64,000 bases of DNA from an uncultured Clostridia bacterium (GTDB taxonomy: Bacteria; Bacillota; Clostridia; Oscillospirales; Ruminococcaceae), in the NCBI GenBank assembly GCA_944387885.1, contig CALXGR010000002.1, forward strand, positions 82,746 through 146,745. Direction: 5' to 3'. The position numbers were made by a program, and so were the translations under genes. This document shows positions 51,727-60,126 of this stretch, one piece after another (position 1 is the stretch's first letter; each line of letters opens with the position of its first letter). Below the pieces are notes generated by a model. It worked only from the letters and a program-made list of their open reading frames with translations. It was not told the origin of the DNA and ran no database searches.

Positions 51727-52566
51727 ATGAAAGTGATTACTCAGGAAGAGATTTCCAGCCTGGTAGCCCGGCTTTGCATCCAGGCAAACACCAGCCTCCC
51801 GGCGGATATCCGGGAGGCCCTGGATAAAGCCCGGGAGGAAGAACCCTGGCCCCTGGCCCGGGCCACCCTGGGCCTGCTCCAGGATAACCTGACCCTGGCC
51901 GGGGAAAAATGCCTGCCCATCTGTCAGGATACCGGCATGGCCTGCGTCTTTGTGGAACTGGGCCAGCAGGTGGCTTTGGAAGGAGACCTGGAGGAAGCCA
52001 TCCATGAAGGGGTCCGCCGGGGCTATGACCAGGGCTATCTCCGGAAAAGCGTGGTGGGAGACCCCCTTAACCGGGTAAATACCGGAGACAATACTCCTGC
52101 CTTTATCACCACCCACCTGGTTCCGGGAGATACCCTCACCATTACGGTGGCCCCCAAGGGCGCAGGAAGCGAGAATATGAGCCGTCTGGCCATGCTCAAG
52201 CCTGCCGATGGGGTAGAAGGGGTGAAGGCGTTCATCCTGGACACAGTCCTCAAGGCGGGAAGCAACCCCTGCCCGCCCATTGTGCTGGGAATCGGTATCG
52301 GTGGCAGCTTTGACAAGGTGGCCTACCTGGCCAAGAAGGCGCTGCTCCGGCCTATTGACCAGCCTAACCCCGACCCTTACTACGCAGACCTGGAACAGGA
52401 ACTGCTGGAAAAAATCAATGCTACCGGCATTGGCCCCCAGGGATTTGGAGGCCGGACCACCTGTCTGGGCCTGGCCATTGAACAGATGCCCACCCATGTG
52501 GCATGTCTGCCGGTGGCGGTGAATATGAGCTGCCATGTGACCCGGCGGGCCACCGGTAGCCTGTAA
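51727..52566 (+). CDS. Class I fumarate hydratase, alpha subunit
   Basis: The Fe-S-bearing subunit of the two-subunit fumarase that interconverts malate and fumarate. The 279-residue protein has cluster cysteines in PICQDTGMACV, in GSNPCPP and in GGRTTCLGL, and GAGSENMS. The ATG at 51727 follows GAGGAAACG; longer frames add unrelated residues. It follows malic enzyme, so pyruvate, malate and fumarate conversion is co-expressed. Confidence 0.93.
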   Translation: MKVITQEEISSLVARLCIQANTSLPADIREALDKAREEEPWPLARATLGLLQDNLTLAGEKCLPICQDTGMACVFVELGQQVALEGDLEEAIHEGVRRGYDQGYLRKSVVGDPLNRVNTGDNTPAFITTHLVPGDTLTITVAPKGAGSENMSRLAMLKPADGVEGVKAFILDTVLKAGSNPCPPIVLGIGIGGSFDKVAYLAKKALLRPIDQPNPDPYYADLEQELLEKINATGIGPQGFGGRTTCLGLAIEQMPTHVACLPVAVNMSCHVTRRATGSL

Positions 52567-52581
52567 GGGAGGGAATGGAAA

Positions 52582-53145
52582 ATGGAATATCGTCTTACCA
52601 CCCCCCTTACAAAGGAAGCCCTGGCTCCTCTGCGGGCCGGGGACACGGTGCTTCTCAGCGGCATTGTCTACACCGCCCGGGATGCTGCCCATAAGCGGAT
52701 GACCGAACAGCTGGACCGGGGAGAGGAGCTGCCTTTTCCCATTCAGGGAGCGGCGGTCTATTATGTGGGCCCCACCCCGGAACGGCCGGGCTGCTGCATT
52801 GGAGCGGCAGGCCCCACCACCGCCGGACGGATGGACAGCTATACTCCCCGTCTGCTGGACTTGGGGCTGGCTGCCATGATCGGAAAAGGCGCCCGGAGCC
52901 AGGCAGTGAAGGATAGCGTAGTGAAGAACGGAGCCGTCTACCTGGGTGCCCTGGGGGGCGCCGGTGCCCTCATGGCTGCCAGCGTGGAAGAACTGGAAAT
53001 CATCGCCTGGCCTGACCTGGGCTGTGAAGCGGTGCGGAAACTGCGGGTAAAGGATATGCCCCTCACCGTCCTTCTGGACCCGGCAGGGGGAGACCTGTAC
53101 CAAAGCGGCCCTGCTGCCTACCTGGAAAGCCTGGAAAAGAAATAA
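52582..53145 (+). CDS. Class I fumarate hydratase, beta subunit
   Basis: The 187-residue partner of the alpha subunit. Family marks are LLSGIVYTARDAAHKRM, YVGPTPERPG, GAAGPTTAGRMD and the lysine-rich GKGARSQAV. It starts 15 bases after the alpha gene with AGGGAGGG upstream. The operon ends here; no clear terminator with a T run was found before the next promoter. Confidence 0.93.
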   Translation: MEYRLTTPLTKEALAPLRAGDTVLLSGIVYTARDAAHKRMTEQLDRGEELPFPIQGAAVYYVGPTPERPGCCIGAAGPTTAGRMDSYTPRLLDLGLAAMIGKGARSQAVKDSVVKNGAVYLGALGGAGALMAASVEELEIIAWPDLGCEAVRKLRVKDMPLTVLLDPAGGDLYQSGPAAYLESLEKK

Positions 53146-53172
53146 TCTTTTTGGAAAAATCCAAAAAGGGTA

Positions 53173-53201
53173 TTGACTTTATTGGGATGAAGTGATATAA
53201 A
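53173..53201 (+). promoter_or_regulatory. Promoter of the trp transporter leader
   Basis: TTGACT (53173-53178), 17 bases and TATAAA (53196-53201). Confidence 0.8.
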
Positions 53202-53203
53202 CT

Positions 53204-53478
53204 AGGTAAACCGATGAGGCGGAGATAAAACTGCAAGCGCACTCACAGAGAGCCCCGGCAGCTGGGAAGGGGCAGGAAGCGGAGCAGACAAATGGACCGC
53301 CGAGGGCAAGGCTGAACCGTAAGCAGTAAGCCGGGCCGGGAACTCCCGTTACAGAGTGAGGATGTGTTGGCATCCCGCAGAGTGGTCGGAGAAATAAACC
53401 TCCGGCAAACAAGGTGGCACCGCAGTGTAAGTATTTACCCTGTCCTTGTACAAGAAATTGTACGAGGGCAGTTTTTTT
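53204..53478 (+). ncRNA. T-box riboswitch, tryptophan-specific
   Basis: The T-box core AAGGTGGCACCGC is at 53411-53423. The TGGC bulge pairs with GCCA, matching the G discriminator of tRNA-Trp. Stem I bases are GGCGG/CCGCC, then a specifier loop, then CTGC/GCAG; the loop presents TGG at 53293-53295, the tryptophan codon. A terminator closes the leader. Uncharged tRNA-Trp should allow expression of the transporter downstream. Confidence 0.92.
53440..53478 (+). terminator. T-box terminator
   Basis: CTGTCCTTGTACAA pairs with TTGTACGAGGGCAG, with T/G wobbles, around GAAA, then TTTTTTT. Confidence 0.92.
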
Positions 53479-53517
53479 ATTTCCCCCGTACCTTTGGAAA
53501 AGGAGGCGGACCCAGTT

Positions 53518-53598
53518 ATGAAACAGCACAAGACCCGATATAATCAATCTATGCGATGGCGATGGTGCAGCTTTTTTGTCCGTCCATCCACTCCATAA
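53518..53598 (+). CDS. 26-residue leader ORF with Trp-Arg-Trp
   Basis: ATG at 53518 with AAGGAGG eleven bases upstream; it ends 21 bases before trpX. The peptide has RWRWC at residues 13-17, two closely spaced Trp codons (53557 and 53563). It lies after the T-box terminator, so it is on the same read-through transcript. It resembles a trp leader peptide, but I found no further terminator; stalling might instead affect translation of trpX. Confidence 0.6.
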   Translation: MKQHKTRYNQSMRWRWCSFFVRPSTP

Positions 53599-53619
53599 CT
53601 TGAAAAGAGGTAAATTACC

Positions 53620-54660
53620 ATGATGAATAAAATGAAGAAACTGTTGGCTCTCACCCTGACCCTGGCCCTGGCCCTTTCCCTGGCCGCCTGCGGCGGTTCC
53701 GATACCTCCGCCGCCGGAGAGGACACTTCCTCCCCCCAGGATGCCCAGTTTACCGTGGGCATTATCAACTATGTGGATGACCCCAGCCTGAACCAGATCC
53801 AGGCCGCCATTGAAGCTGAGCTGGCCGCCAATGACATCGCCTATGTCAGCCAGAACGCCCAGGCAGACCAGAGCACCATCACCACCATCGCCAACCAGAT
53901 GATCGAGAGCGGGGTGGACCTGCTCATCCCCATCGCTACCCCCACCGCCATGGTGGTCCAGAACGCCACCTCTGAGAATCAGCTGCCGGTGGTGTTTGCC
54001 GCCGTTTCCGACCCGGTGGGCGCCGGACTGGTGGCTTCCATGGATGCTCCCGGAGGGAACATTACCGGTTCTTCCGATGCCCTGGACACCGCCAACATCT
54101 TTAATCTTATCACCGCTCTCAACCCTGACCTGACCAAGGTTGGCCTGCTTTATGACGCTTCCCAGGATTCCAGCACCCTGGCCATTCAGCACGCCAAGGA
54201 ATTCCTGGATGCCAACAACATTGCCTATGTGGAAAAGACCGGTACCACTACCGATGACCTGTCCCTGGCAGCCGATGCCCTCATTGCCGAGGGGGTAGAG
54301 GTAGTATTCACCCCCACCGACAACACCGTCCAGGTGGCCGAGCCCGCCCTTTACCAGAAGTTCATTGATGCCGGCATCCAGCATTTCTGCGGAGCCGATT
54401 CCTTCGCCCTGGTAGGCGCCTTCTGCGGCTACGGCGTGGACTACGAGAACCTGGGCACCATGACCGGAAAAATGGCGGTAAAGATTCTGGTGGGGGGCGC
54501 TGACCCTGCCGCTACTCCCATTGAGACCTTCGACAACGGCAAGGCTTCCATCAACACCGATACCTGTGCTGCCCTGGGCCTGGACTTTGAGGAAGTTTCT
54601 TCCACCCTGGAACCTCTCTGCACCATGGTAGAGGGACTGACCACCAGCGACTCCTTCTAA
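53620..54660 (+). CDS. trpX: Tryptophan ABC transporter, substrate-binding lipoprotein (TrpX type)
   Basis: A 346-residue lipoprotein with signal peptide and lipobox cysteine C24 (SLAAC), a Ser/Thr/Gly linker and an ABC_sub_bind periplasmic-binding fold (VGIINYVDDPSLNQI, IATPTAMVVQNAT, FAAVSDPVGAGL). Tryptophan as ligand is inferred from the Trp T-box. GAGGT precedes the ATG. It is followed by permease and ATPase genes. Confidence 0.88.
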   Translation: MMNKMKKLLALTLTLALALSLAACGGSDTSAAGEDTSSPQDAQFTVGIINYVDDPSLNQIQAAIEAELAANDIAYVSQNAQADQSTITTIANQMIESGVDLLIPIATPTAMVVQNATSENQLPVVFAAVSDPVGAGLVASMDAPGGNITGSSDALDTANIFNLITALNPDLTKVGLLYDASQDSSTLAIQHAKEFLDANNIAYVEKTGTTTDDLSLAADALIAEGVEVVFTPTDNTVQVAEPALYQKFIDAGIQHFCGADSFALVGAFCGYGVDYENLGTMTGKMAVKILVGGADPAATPIETFDNGKASINTDTCAALGLDFEEVSSTLEPLCTMVEGLTTSDSF

Positions 54661-54738
54661 AAATCATTTCAAATTAAAGGCGACCAGGGGACAGTCCGGA
54701 AGGACTGCCCCCTGACCCCTTGTCACCGGGAGGAAACC

Positions 54739-55704
54739 ATGTCTTTCTTTACTTTGAGTATGCTCCAGACGGCTCTGGAACAGGGATGCATCCTGTCCCT
54801 GGTCACTCTGGCCCTCTATATCAGTTTCACCACCCTGAACCTGTGCGACCTGGCCACCGACGGCACCTTTACCCTGGGATGCGCTGTCTCTGCCCAGATG
54901 GCTCTGACCTTCCTGGGCCATCCCGTCCTGGCGCTCTTTGCCTCCATGGCCATTGGCTGCCTGTCCGGTCTGATCAACGCCACCCTTCAGACCAAACTGA
55001 AGGTGGAAAGCATTCTGGCCGGTATTATTGTGAACACTGGTTTGTACACCATCAACCTGTGGGTGATGGGCCTGGGGTCCAGCGGCGGATTCTCCAGCAA
55101 TGTGAATATGAACAAGGCGGTCACCATCTTTGACCTGGCCAAGGACCTGCTCCAGCCGCTGCTGGGCAGCTGGTACAAACTGGCAGTCCTGGCAGTGTTT
55201 GCCCTGGGTGCGGCCCTTCTTATTAAGGTATTTATGGGGACCCGGCTGGGCCTGTCCATCCGGGCCACCGGAGACAATGCAGACATGGTCCGGGCCTCCA
55301 GTATCAACCCCGGCTTCACCATCACCGCCGGTCTCTGCCTGGCCAATGCCCTGACCGGCCTGGCAGGCGCTCTCCAGAGCCAGTACCAGAAAAGCTGTGA
55401 CATCAACATTGGCACCGGCATGGTCACCATCGCTCTGGCCAGCCTGATCATTGGTCAGACTCTGGTGGGCCGGAAGGGAAGCGTGGGCCGCCGGATCCTG
55501 GGGGTCCTGCTGGGCAGCTGCCTTTACAGAATCATCATTGCCGTTGCTCTGCGGATGAACATGAACGCCAACTGCCTCAAGCTGGTGTCCGCCATCATTG
55601 TGGCGATTGCCATTGCCAGCCCCACCGTCAAGGGGGCCATTGCCCTCCAGCGGCAGAAGGCCGCTGCCAAGGCTGCACGGAAGGGGGATAAGACCCATGC
55701 TTAA
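54739..55704 (+). CDS. trpY: Tryptophan ABC transporter, permease (TrpY type)
   Basis: A 321-residue integral membrane protein with about eight to nine helices of the branched-chain/sugar permease class (BPD_transp_2), including LCDLATDGTFTLGCAV and the late GLCLANALTGLAGAL coupling region. GGGAGG precedes the ATG. The C-terminus is basic (KAAAKAARKGDK). It overlaps the ATPase gene by eight bases. Confidence 0.9.
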   Translation: MSFFTLSMLQTALEQGCILSLVTLALYISFTTLNLCDLATDGTFTLGCAVSAQMALTFLGHPVLALFASMAIGCLSGLINATLQTKLKVESILAGIIVNTGLYTINLWVMGLGSSGGFSSNVNMNKAVTIFDLAKDLLQPLLGSWYKLAVLAVFALGAALLIKVFMGTRLGLSIRATGDNADMVRASSINPGFTITAGLCLANALTGLAGALQSQYQKSCDINIGTGMVTIALASLIIGQTLVGRKGSVGRRILGVLLGSCLYRIIIAVALRMNMNANCLKLVSAIIVAIAIASPTVKGAIALQRQKAAAKAARKGDKTHA

Positions 55705-56500
55705 AATCGAACACATCAGCAAAACCTTCAACCCCGGCACTGTCAATGAGAAGAAGGCCATTCAGGACCTTTCCCTGACCATGGAATCCGGGGACTTTGC
55801 CACCATTGTGGGCAGCAACGGTGCAGGAAAATCAACCCTTTTCGCAGCCATCGCCGGCAGCTTTATCGCCGATACCGGCTCCATCGTCCTGGATGGGGAG
55901 GATATCACCTTTACCCCGGAATACAAGCGGAGCAAAAGCATTGGACGGCTTTTCCAGGACCCTCTCCGGGGAACCGCTCCCAATATGACCATTGAGGAAA
56001 ACCTGGCCCTGGCCTATCTTCGGGCTTCCACCCATCAGCGGGCCTTTTTCAGCCGAATTACCCGGAAGGAAAAGGAAAAGTTCCGCCAGCAGCTGGCTCT
56101 GTTGGATATGGGTCTGGAAGACCGGATGAGCCAGCCGGTGGGGCTTCTCTCAGGCGGACAGCGCCAGGCGCTGACCCTCCTCATGGCTACCATGGTCACC
56201 CCCAAAATTCTGCTGCTGGATGAACACACCGCAGCCCTGGACCCCGGCACCGCCCAGAAGGTGCTGGACCTGACCCGGAAAATCGTGGCAGAAAATCATA
56301 TCACCTGCCTGATGGTCACCCATAACATGCACCAGGCTTTGGAGCTGGGCAACCGCACCCTGATGATGGACCGGGGCAGGATCGTCCTGGACCTGAAGGG
56401 AAAAGAACGGGATGGCCTGACGGTGGATGATCTTCTTCAGAAGTTTGCCCAGGGAGCAGGCCGGGAGATGAACAACGACCGGATTCTGCTCAGCAAATGA
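55697..56500 (+). CDS. trpZ: Tryptophan ABC transporter, ATPase (TrpZ type)
   Basis: A 267-residue ATPase with Walker A GSNGAGKST, signature LSGGQRQALTLL, Walker B ILLLDEHTAALDP and switch His VTHNMHQAL. The ATG at 55697 lies inside the end of trpY, so it is coupled; the frame from 55598 would add 33 unrelated residues. It completes the transporter and is followed by a terminator. Confidence 0.9.
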   Translation: MLKIEHISKTFNPGTVNEKKAIQDLSLTMESGDFATIVGSNGAGKSTLFAAIAGSFIADTGSIVLDGEDITFTPEYKRSKSIGRLFQDPLRGTAPNMTIEENLALAYLRASTHQRAFFSRITRKEKEKFRQQLALLDMGLEDRMSQPVGLLSGGQRQALTLLMATMVTPKILLLDEHTAALDPGTAQKVLDLTRKIVAENHITCLMVTHNMHQALELGNRTLMMDRGRIVLDLKGKERDGLTVDDLLQKFAQGAGREMNNDRILLSK

Positions 56501-56511
56501 TTTTATCAAAA

Positions 56512-56542
56512 AAAAGACAGACCCCGTGGGGTCTGTCTTTTT
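56512..56542 (+). terminator. Terminator after trpZ
   Basis: AAAAGACAGACCCC and its complement with a tight loop, then TTTTT. The A run before it may also stop the converging permease transcript. Confidence 0.92.
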
Positions 56543-56549
56543 GTTTGTG

Positions 56550-57368
56550 TCAGGACAGGTTTAGTTTCCGCTTCACCAGATAGTACATGAGAAAGTAGCT
56601 GGCAATGCCTACCGCCACCGTGAGGAGGGTGGAGAAGGTAAGGGTCCAGCCATAGGAGGCGGAGGCATCCAGGAGAAGGAGAGAGGTTCCGGCGGCGGTG
56701 CCCACTGCTCCGGTAATCAGGACCTGAGCCATCTGGATGCCATAGTAAACAGCGACGGCAGCCACCACTTTGTGCTTTTTGGCCAAGACAGCTCCCACGG
56801 TGATGACCAGCATAATGACTGGAATCTCACACACCCCGCTGATGAGAATCTGGGCCACCATCTGGAAGAAGAGGGGAACATTTTCTCCAGTGAAAAGCCA
56901 TCCTATGCTTTGGAACAGGGCCTCCAGGATTTCCCACCGAGAGGAAAAGAAACCGGGAAAACCGGCACAGGCCACCAGACCCATAAAAATATAGCTGACT
57001 GCCAAGGTCACCAGTGCACAAAAAGCTCCCAGAAGGCAGTTCACAACACTGGAGAGAAGGATCTGATGGGTGGTCACCGGCAGGGTAAAGGTGAGATACC
57101 CTTCCTGGGTGAACCGGCTGCGGTAGAACCGCCAAAGGGTAAAGAAGAGGTTGGCGGCGGCACAGACCAGCAGAGCCACCATGGCAGCCAAAAAGATTAG
57201 GAGTACCATGACGGTCAGAAGGGTCTGCTGAGCCTGGGTCTGGCTGACCCGCATGAGATGCTGGAGGGACAGCCCTCCCACCACAGCGGCACTGAGACTG
57301 ATGAGAAACATAAGCCACGCGAAACCCTTGGTGGATCTCCATTCGTATTTCAGCAGTTTGGCAAACAT
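56550..57368 (-). CDS. ABC-2 type permease
   Basis: A 272-residue membrane protein with six hydrophobic helices, starting MFAKLLKYEWRSTKGF as is usual in ABC-2 permeases of YtrA-type operons. The extracellular part is small. It overlaps the ATPase gene by 19 bases and is third in a gntR-ATPase-permease operon. Related operons respond to cell-wall antibiotics; the substrate here is unknown. Confidence 0.85.
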   Translation of the reverse strand: MFAKLLKYEWRSTKGFAWLMFLISLSAAVVGGLSLQHLMRVSQTQAQQTLLTVMVLLIFLAAMVALLVCAAANLFFTLWRFYRSRFTQEGYLTFTLPVTTHQILLSSVVNCLLGAFCALVTLAVSYIFMGLVACAGFPGFFSSRWEILEALFQSIGWLFTGENVPLFFQMVAQILISGVCEIPVIMLVITVGAVLAKKHKVVAAVAVYYGIQMAQVLITGAVGTAAGTSLLLLDASASYGWTLTFSTLLTVAVGIASYFLMYYLVKRKLNLS

Positions 57369-58063
57369 TTGAATACCTCCCGGAACAGTTCATCCAGAGA
57401 TTTTCCGGTTTCTTCCCGGACCTGGTCCGCCGTACCCTGGCGAACGATCTTTCCCTGGTTCAAAAATATAAATTCGTCCAAAACCCGTTCCACATCCTCA
57501 ATCAGATGGGTGGAAATCAGCACCGTGGCGGTGGGGTCATAGTTGGTGATAATGGTGTTGAGAATATAATCCCGGGCAGCCGGGTCCACTCCGCCAATGG
57601 GTTCATCCAGCAGATAGAGCCGGGCCCGGCGGGACATGACCACCACCAGCTGCACCTTTTCCTGGTTACCCTTGGACAGGCTTCCCAGCCGTGCTTCCAG
57701 AGAGATGCCAAGAGCACCCAGCATATTCTCTGCCCGCTCCCGGTCAAAGTCGGCATAAAAATCCTGGAAGGTGTCCAGCAGCTCCCGGATTTTCTGCTTG
57801 GCACTGAAATAGGTTTTGTCCGGCAGATAGGAGACCAGCGCCTTGGTGGCGGGGCTGATGGGCTGGCCGCAAACCTGAATCTCACCCGATGTGGGTGTAA
57901 GGAGACCGGCTGTCAGTTTGATGAGGGTGGTTTTGCCGCTGCCGTTGGGCCCCAAAAGCCCCACGATTTTCCCCGGTGTCAGGGCCAGGTTCAGATTGTC
58001 CAGGGCCAGGGTGCGGTGATACCGCATGGACAGCTCCTGGGCCTTGAGTACATATTCTTCCAT
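57350..58063 (-). CDS. ABC transporter ATPase of a GntR-controlled system
   Basis: A 237-residue ATPase: Walker A GPNGSGKTT, an atypical signature LSKGNQEKV, Walker B LYLLDEPIGGVDP and switch His ISTHLIED. The start ATG at 58063 shares bases with the gntR stop (TAATG) and has AAAGGAGG upstream. It pairs with the ABC-2 permease downstream. The signature LSKGN is common in YtrB-like proteins. Confidence 0.9.
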   Translation of the reverse strand: MEEYVLKAQELSMRYHRTLALDNLNLALTPGKIVGLLGPNGSGKTTLIKLTAGLLTPTSGEIQVCGQPISPATKALVSYLPDKTYFSAKQKIRELLDTFQDFYADFDRERAENMLGALGISLEARLGSLSKGNQEKVQLVVVMSRRARLYLLDEPIGGVDPAARDYILNTIITNYDPTATVLISTHLIEDVERVLDEFIFLNQGKIVRQGTADQVREETGKSLDELFREVFKCLPNC

Positions 58064-58437
58064 TAAGATTCCTCCTTTGGCGTATCCAGCGCCACGAGCA
58101 GCCGGGCGGCCTGGGTGGGGGTAAGGCCGAATACCATAAACTTTTCGGCACACTCCCGGGCCAGAGCATGCAGGGCCTGCTCCCGCATGGCGCTGAGAAT
58201 GGTTTCATCCTGGGTGACAGTGCGTCCACTGGTGCCGCCTCCCACCAACAATCCCTCCCGTTCCAGCTCGGTCAAAGCCCGCTGCATGGTGTTGGGGTTG
58301 ACCTGTGCCTGGGCGGCCAGATCCCGGACGGAGGGAACTTTCCCCCCGGGGGGAAGTTCTCCCTTGAGAATGGCGCCCCGGAGGGTTTCCATGATTTGCT
58401 GATAAACCGGGCGGTCCCCGGTAAACTTCCAGTTCAT
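58063..58437 (-). CDS. GntR-family regulator (YtrA subfamily)
   Basis: A 124-residue regulator with an N-terminal winged helix (PVYQQIMETLRGAILKGELP; VPSVRDLAAQAQVNPNTMQRAL) and only a short helical C-terminus, as in the YtrA subfamily that lacks a large ligand domain. The ATG at 58437 has AGGAGG five bases upstream; a GTG at 58443 is less likely. It probably represses its own operon through the palindrome at its promoter. Confidence 0.9.
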   Translation of the reverse strand: MNWKFTGDRPVYQQIMETLRGAILKGELPPGGKVPSVRDLAAQAQVNPNTMQRALTELEREGLLVGGGTSGRTVTQDETILSAMREQALHALARECAEKFMVFGLTPTQAARLLVALDTPKEES

Positions 58438-58456
58438 AGGCACCTCCTGTATGTCT

Positions 58457-58474
58457 GTATTACTACACTAATAC
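58457..58474. promoter_or_regulatory. GntR operator
   Basis: GTATTA-CTACAC-TAATAC, a perfect inverted repeat touching the -10 box, typical of YtrA-type operators in spacing and AT content. Confidence 0.75.
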
Positions 58475-58501
58475 AATAACACAGTCCCCGGGCACTGTCA
58501 A
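58473..58501 (-). promoter_or_regulatory. Promoter of the gntR-ABC operon
   Basis: On the minus strand TTGACA (58501-58496), 17 bases and TATTGT (58478-58473). Confidence 0.8.
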
Positions 58502-58527
58502 GGGTGAGAAGTGATTTTTCCGCAAAA

Positions 58528-58564
58528 AAAAGGAAGGCAGCCTTTGAAAGACTGCCTTCCTTTT
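58528..58564 (-). terminator. Terminator after apbE
   Basis: AAAAGGAAGGCAG pairs with CTGCCTTCCTTTT; the A run at 58524-58531 gives the T run on the minus strand. Confidence 0.9.
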
Positions 58565-58584
58565 ATACTTAATATATAGGGTGG

Positions 58585-59640
58585 TTATGCCTGATAATTC
58601 TTCCAGCCGCTGCTTTCCTGGCTGGTCCGGTCGGGGAAAAGCCATTTGGCCTCCACACCTTCCAGGCTTTCCACCAATTCCAGCCCTTCCTCCGGGGACA
58701 TACAGAACAGCCCGGTGGAGAGGCCGTCGGCCAGGCCGCTGTCGGCGCAAATTACAGCTACCGAGCTGGCGTACTGGGCGGGGTAGAGGGTCTCCAGGTC
58801 AATGAGGTGGTGGTACTTCTCTCCGTCCACCGTATAATACCGCTGATAATCTCCGCTGACCACCAGACTCAGGTCTGAAATATTCAGGGCATCCAGATAG
58901 GCGGGAAGGGATTCGTCTCCCTTCCAGGGAGTCTCCAGACCGGCTGTCCAGCTGGAACCATCCGGTTTGTAACCCACTGTCCGGCTGTTTCCTCCCACAT
59001 TGAAGTAGGCGCTGGTCACCCCGGCCTCCACGGCAGCCCGGGCAGCCATTTCGGTGGCATATCCTTTCCCGATGCTTCCTACATCCAGGCTCATTTCCGG
59101 GTCCGCCAACTCCACGGTCCCGGCCTGGGAATCCAGAATAAGGTCATCCATGTTGCAGTGGAGGGCTCCCTCCTCCAAGGCTGCCTGGTCGGGGAGAGCT
59201 GCCTGGTCCGGGTCTTCCAGCCCCAGGGTCCGGGCATCATGCCAAAGGCGAAGCACCGCCCCGGCGGCAACATTGGTCCGGCCGCCGGTCAGGTCGTAAA
59301 CCTCTTTGGAGAGGGTGAGGAGGGAGATGATTTTTTCATCCACCTCCACAGGCCCCTGGCCGGCCATCCGGTTAAGGGTGGCCAGGTTGACCAGATCGGG
59401 GTACTCGTTGTAGATGTCGTAAAGCTGGTGATATTCCAACAGGGTGTCATGGAATACCTCCATGGCCTGGTCCCACACCTCCTGGCTGGGGGCGTACCCC
59501 TGTACTGTGGTGACCGTGTCAAATACGTCCCAGCAGAGATACTCGTATTTGACCGGCTCCTGCTCCTTTTCCTGCTTTTGGGGGCTGCACCCGGTCAGAA
59601 GGAAGAGGGCGGCCAGAAAAAGGGCGGCAAGCCGTTTCAT
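58585..59640 (-). CDS. apbE: FAD:protein FMN transferase (ApbE), lipoprotein
   Basis: Attaches FMN from FAD to threonine of exported flavoprotein domains. The 351-residue protein is a lipoprotein (LTGC lipobox, cysteine near residue 18), with SLDVGSIGKGYATE, YFNVGGNSRTVG and the Mg2+/catalytic region HHLIDLETLYPAQ. Its place outside the membrane fits work on RnfG and RnfD, encoded at 33-35 kb. The ATG at 59640 overlaps the upstream stop (ATGA). Confidence 0.93.
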   Translation of the reverse strand: MKRLAALFLAALFLLTGCSPQKQEKEQEPVKYEYLCWDVFDTVTTVQGYAPSQEVWDQAMEVFHDTLLEYHQLYDIYNEYPDLVNLATLNRMAGQGPVEVDEKIISLLTLSKEVYDLTGGRTNVAAGAVLRLWHDARTLGLEDPDQAALPDQAALEEGALHCNMDDLILDSQAGTVELADPEMSLDVGSIGKGYATEMAARAAVEAGVTSAYFNVGGNSRTVGYKPDGSSWTAGLETPWKGDESLPAYLDALNISDLSLVVSGDYQRYYTVDGEKYHHLIDLETLYPAQYASSVAVICADSGLADGLSTGLFCMSPEEGLELVESLEGVEAKWLFPDRTSQESSGWKNYQA

Positions 59641-60044
59641 ACCTCTTTGCCCTCCCATTCTTTCCGTTCCCGGACCAGCTCTGCCAGCAGCTGGGAGAGC
59701 ATCCAGTCCCGGTTATGAATGGTGACCATGGCCTTGAGAGGGATTTCAATCCCGCAGCCGTTTACCTTGTCCACAAATTCGCTGACCTTTTCCCGTTCCA
59801 GGCCGCAGAGGATCAGGGCCGGGGGATAGGCATCGTCCTCCAGGGCCAGAAGTGCTGCCGCCTGGCTGGCGCCCCGGAAGCCGCAGAGAAATCCCACGGT
59901 TTTGCCGGCATCCATTCCGCCTACGGCTTTGGGCTCCAGTCCGTACCGGCGGCAGAGTTCTTCCAACTGAGTATACTGGTCACTGCCGGGAGAGCAGTTC
60001 CAGAGCAGAACCCGCTTGGGTTCAGGAATGATTTTTGCTTTCAT
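59637..60044 (-). CDS. DUF3783 protein
   Basis: A 135-residue soluble protein. The C-terminal half, with ALILCGLEREKVSEFVDKV, IPLKAMVTIHNRDW and a basic tail, matches DUF3783. No catalytic motif is clear and the function is unknown. The ATG at 60044 follows TTAAGGAGAAAC. It is coupled to apbE by an ATGA overlap. Confidence 0.8.
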   Translation of the reverse strand: MKAKIIPEPKRVLLWNCSPGSDQYTQLEELCRRYGLEPKAVGGMDAGKTVGFLCGFRGASQAAALLALEDDAYPPALILCGLEREKVSEFVDKVNGCGIEIPLKAMVTIHNRDWMLSQLLAELVRERKEWEGKEV

Positions 60045-60087
60045 TTTGTTTCTCCTTAATAGAAAACTGCCCTCATTATACACGAAA

Positions 60088-60118
60088 GACCCGGCTCCGT
60101 CAAAACGGAAACCGGGTC
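60088..60118 (-). terminator. Probable terminator after the DAHP synthase gene
   Basis: GACCCGG and TCCGT pair with ACGGA and CCGGGTC around CAAA with a small bulge; the T run on the minus strand is short. Confidence 0.65.
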
Positions 60119-60126
60119 GGAGGATA

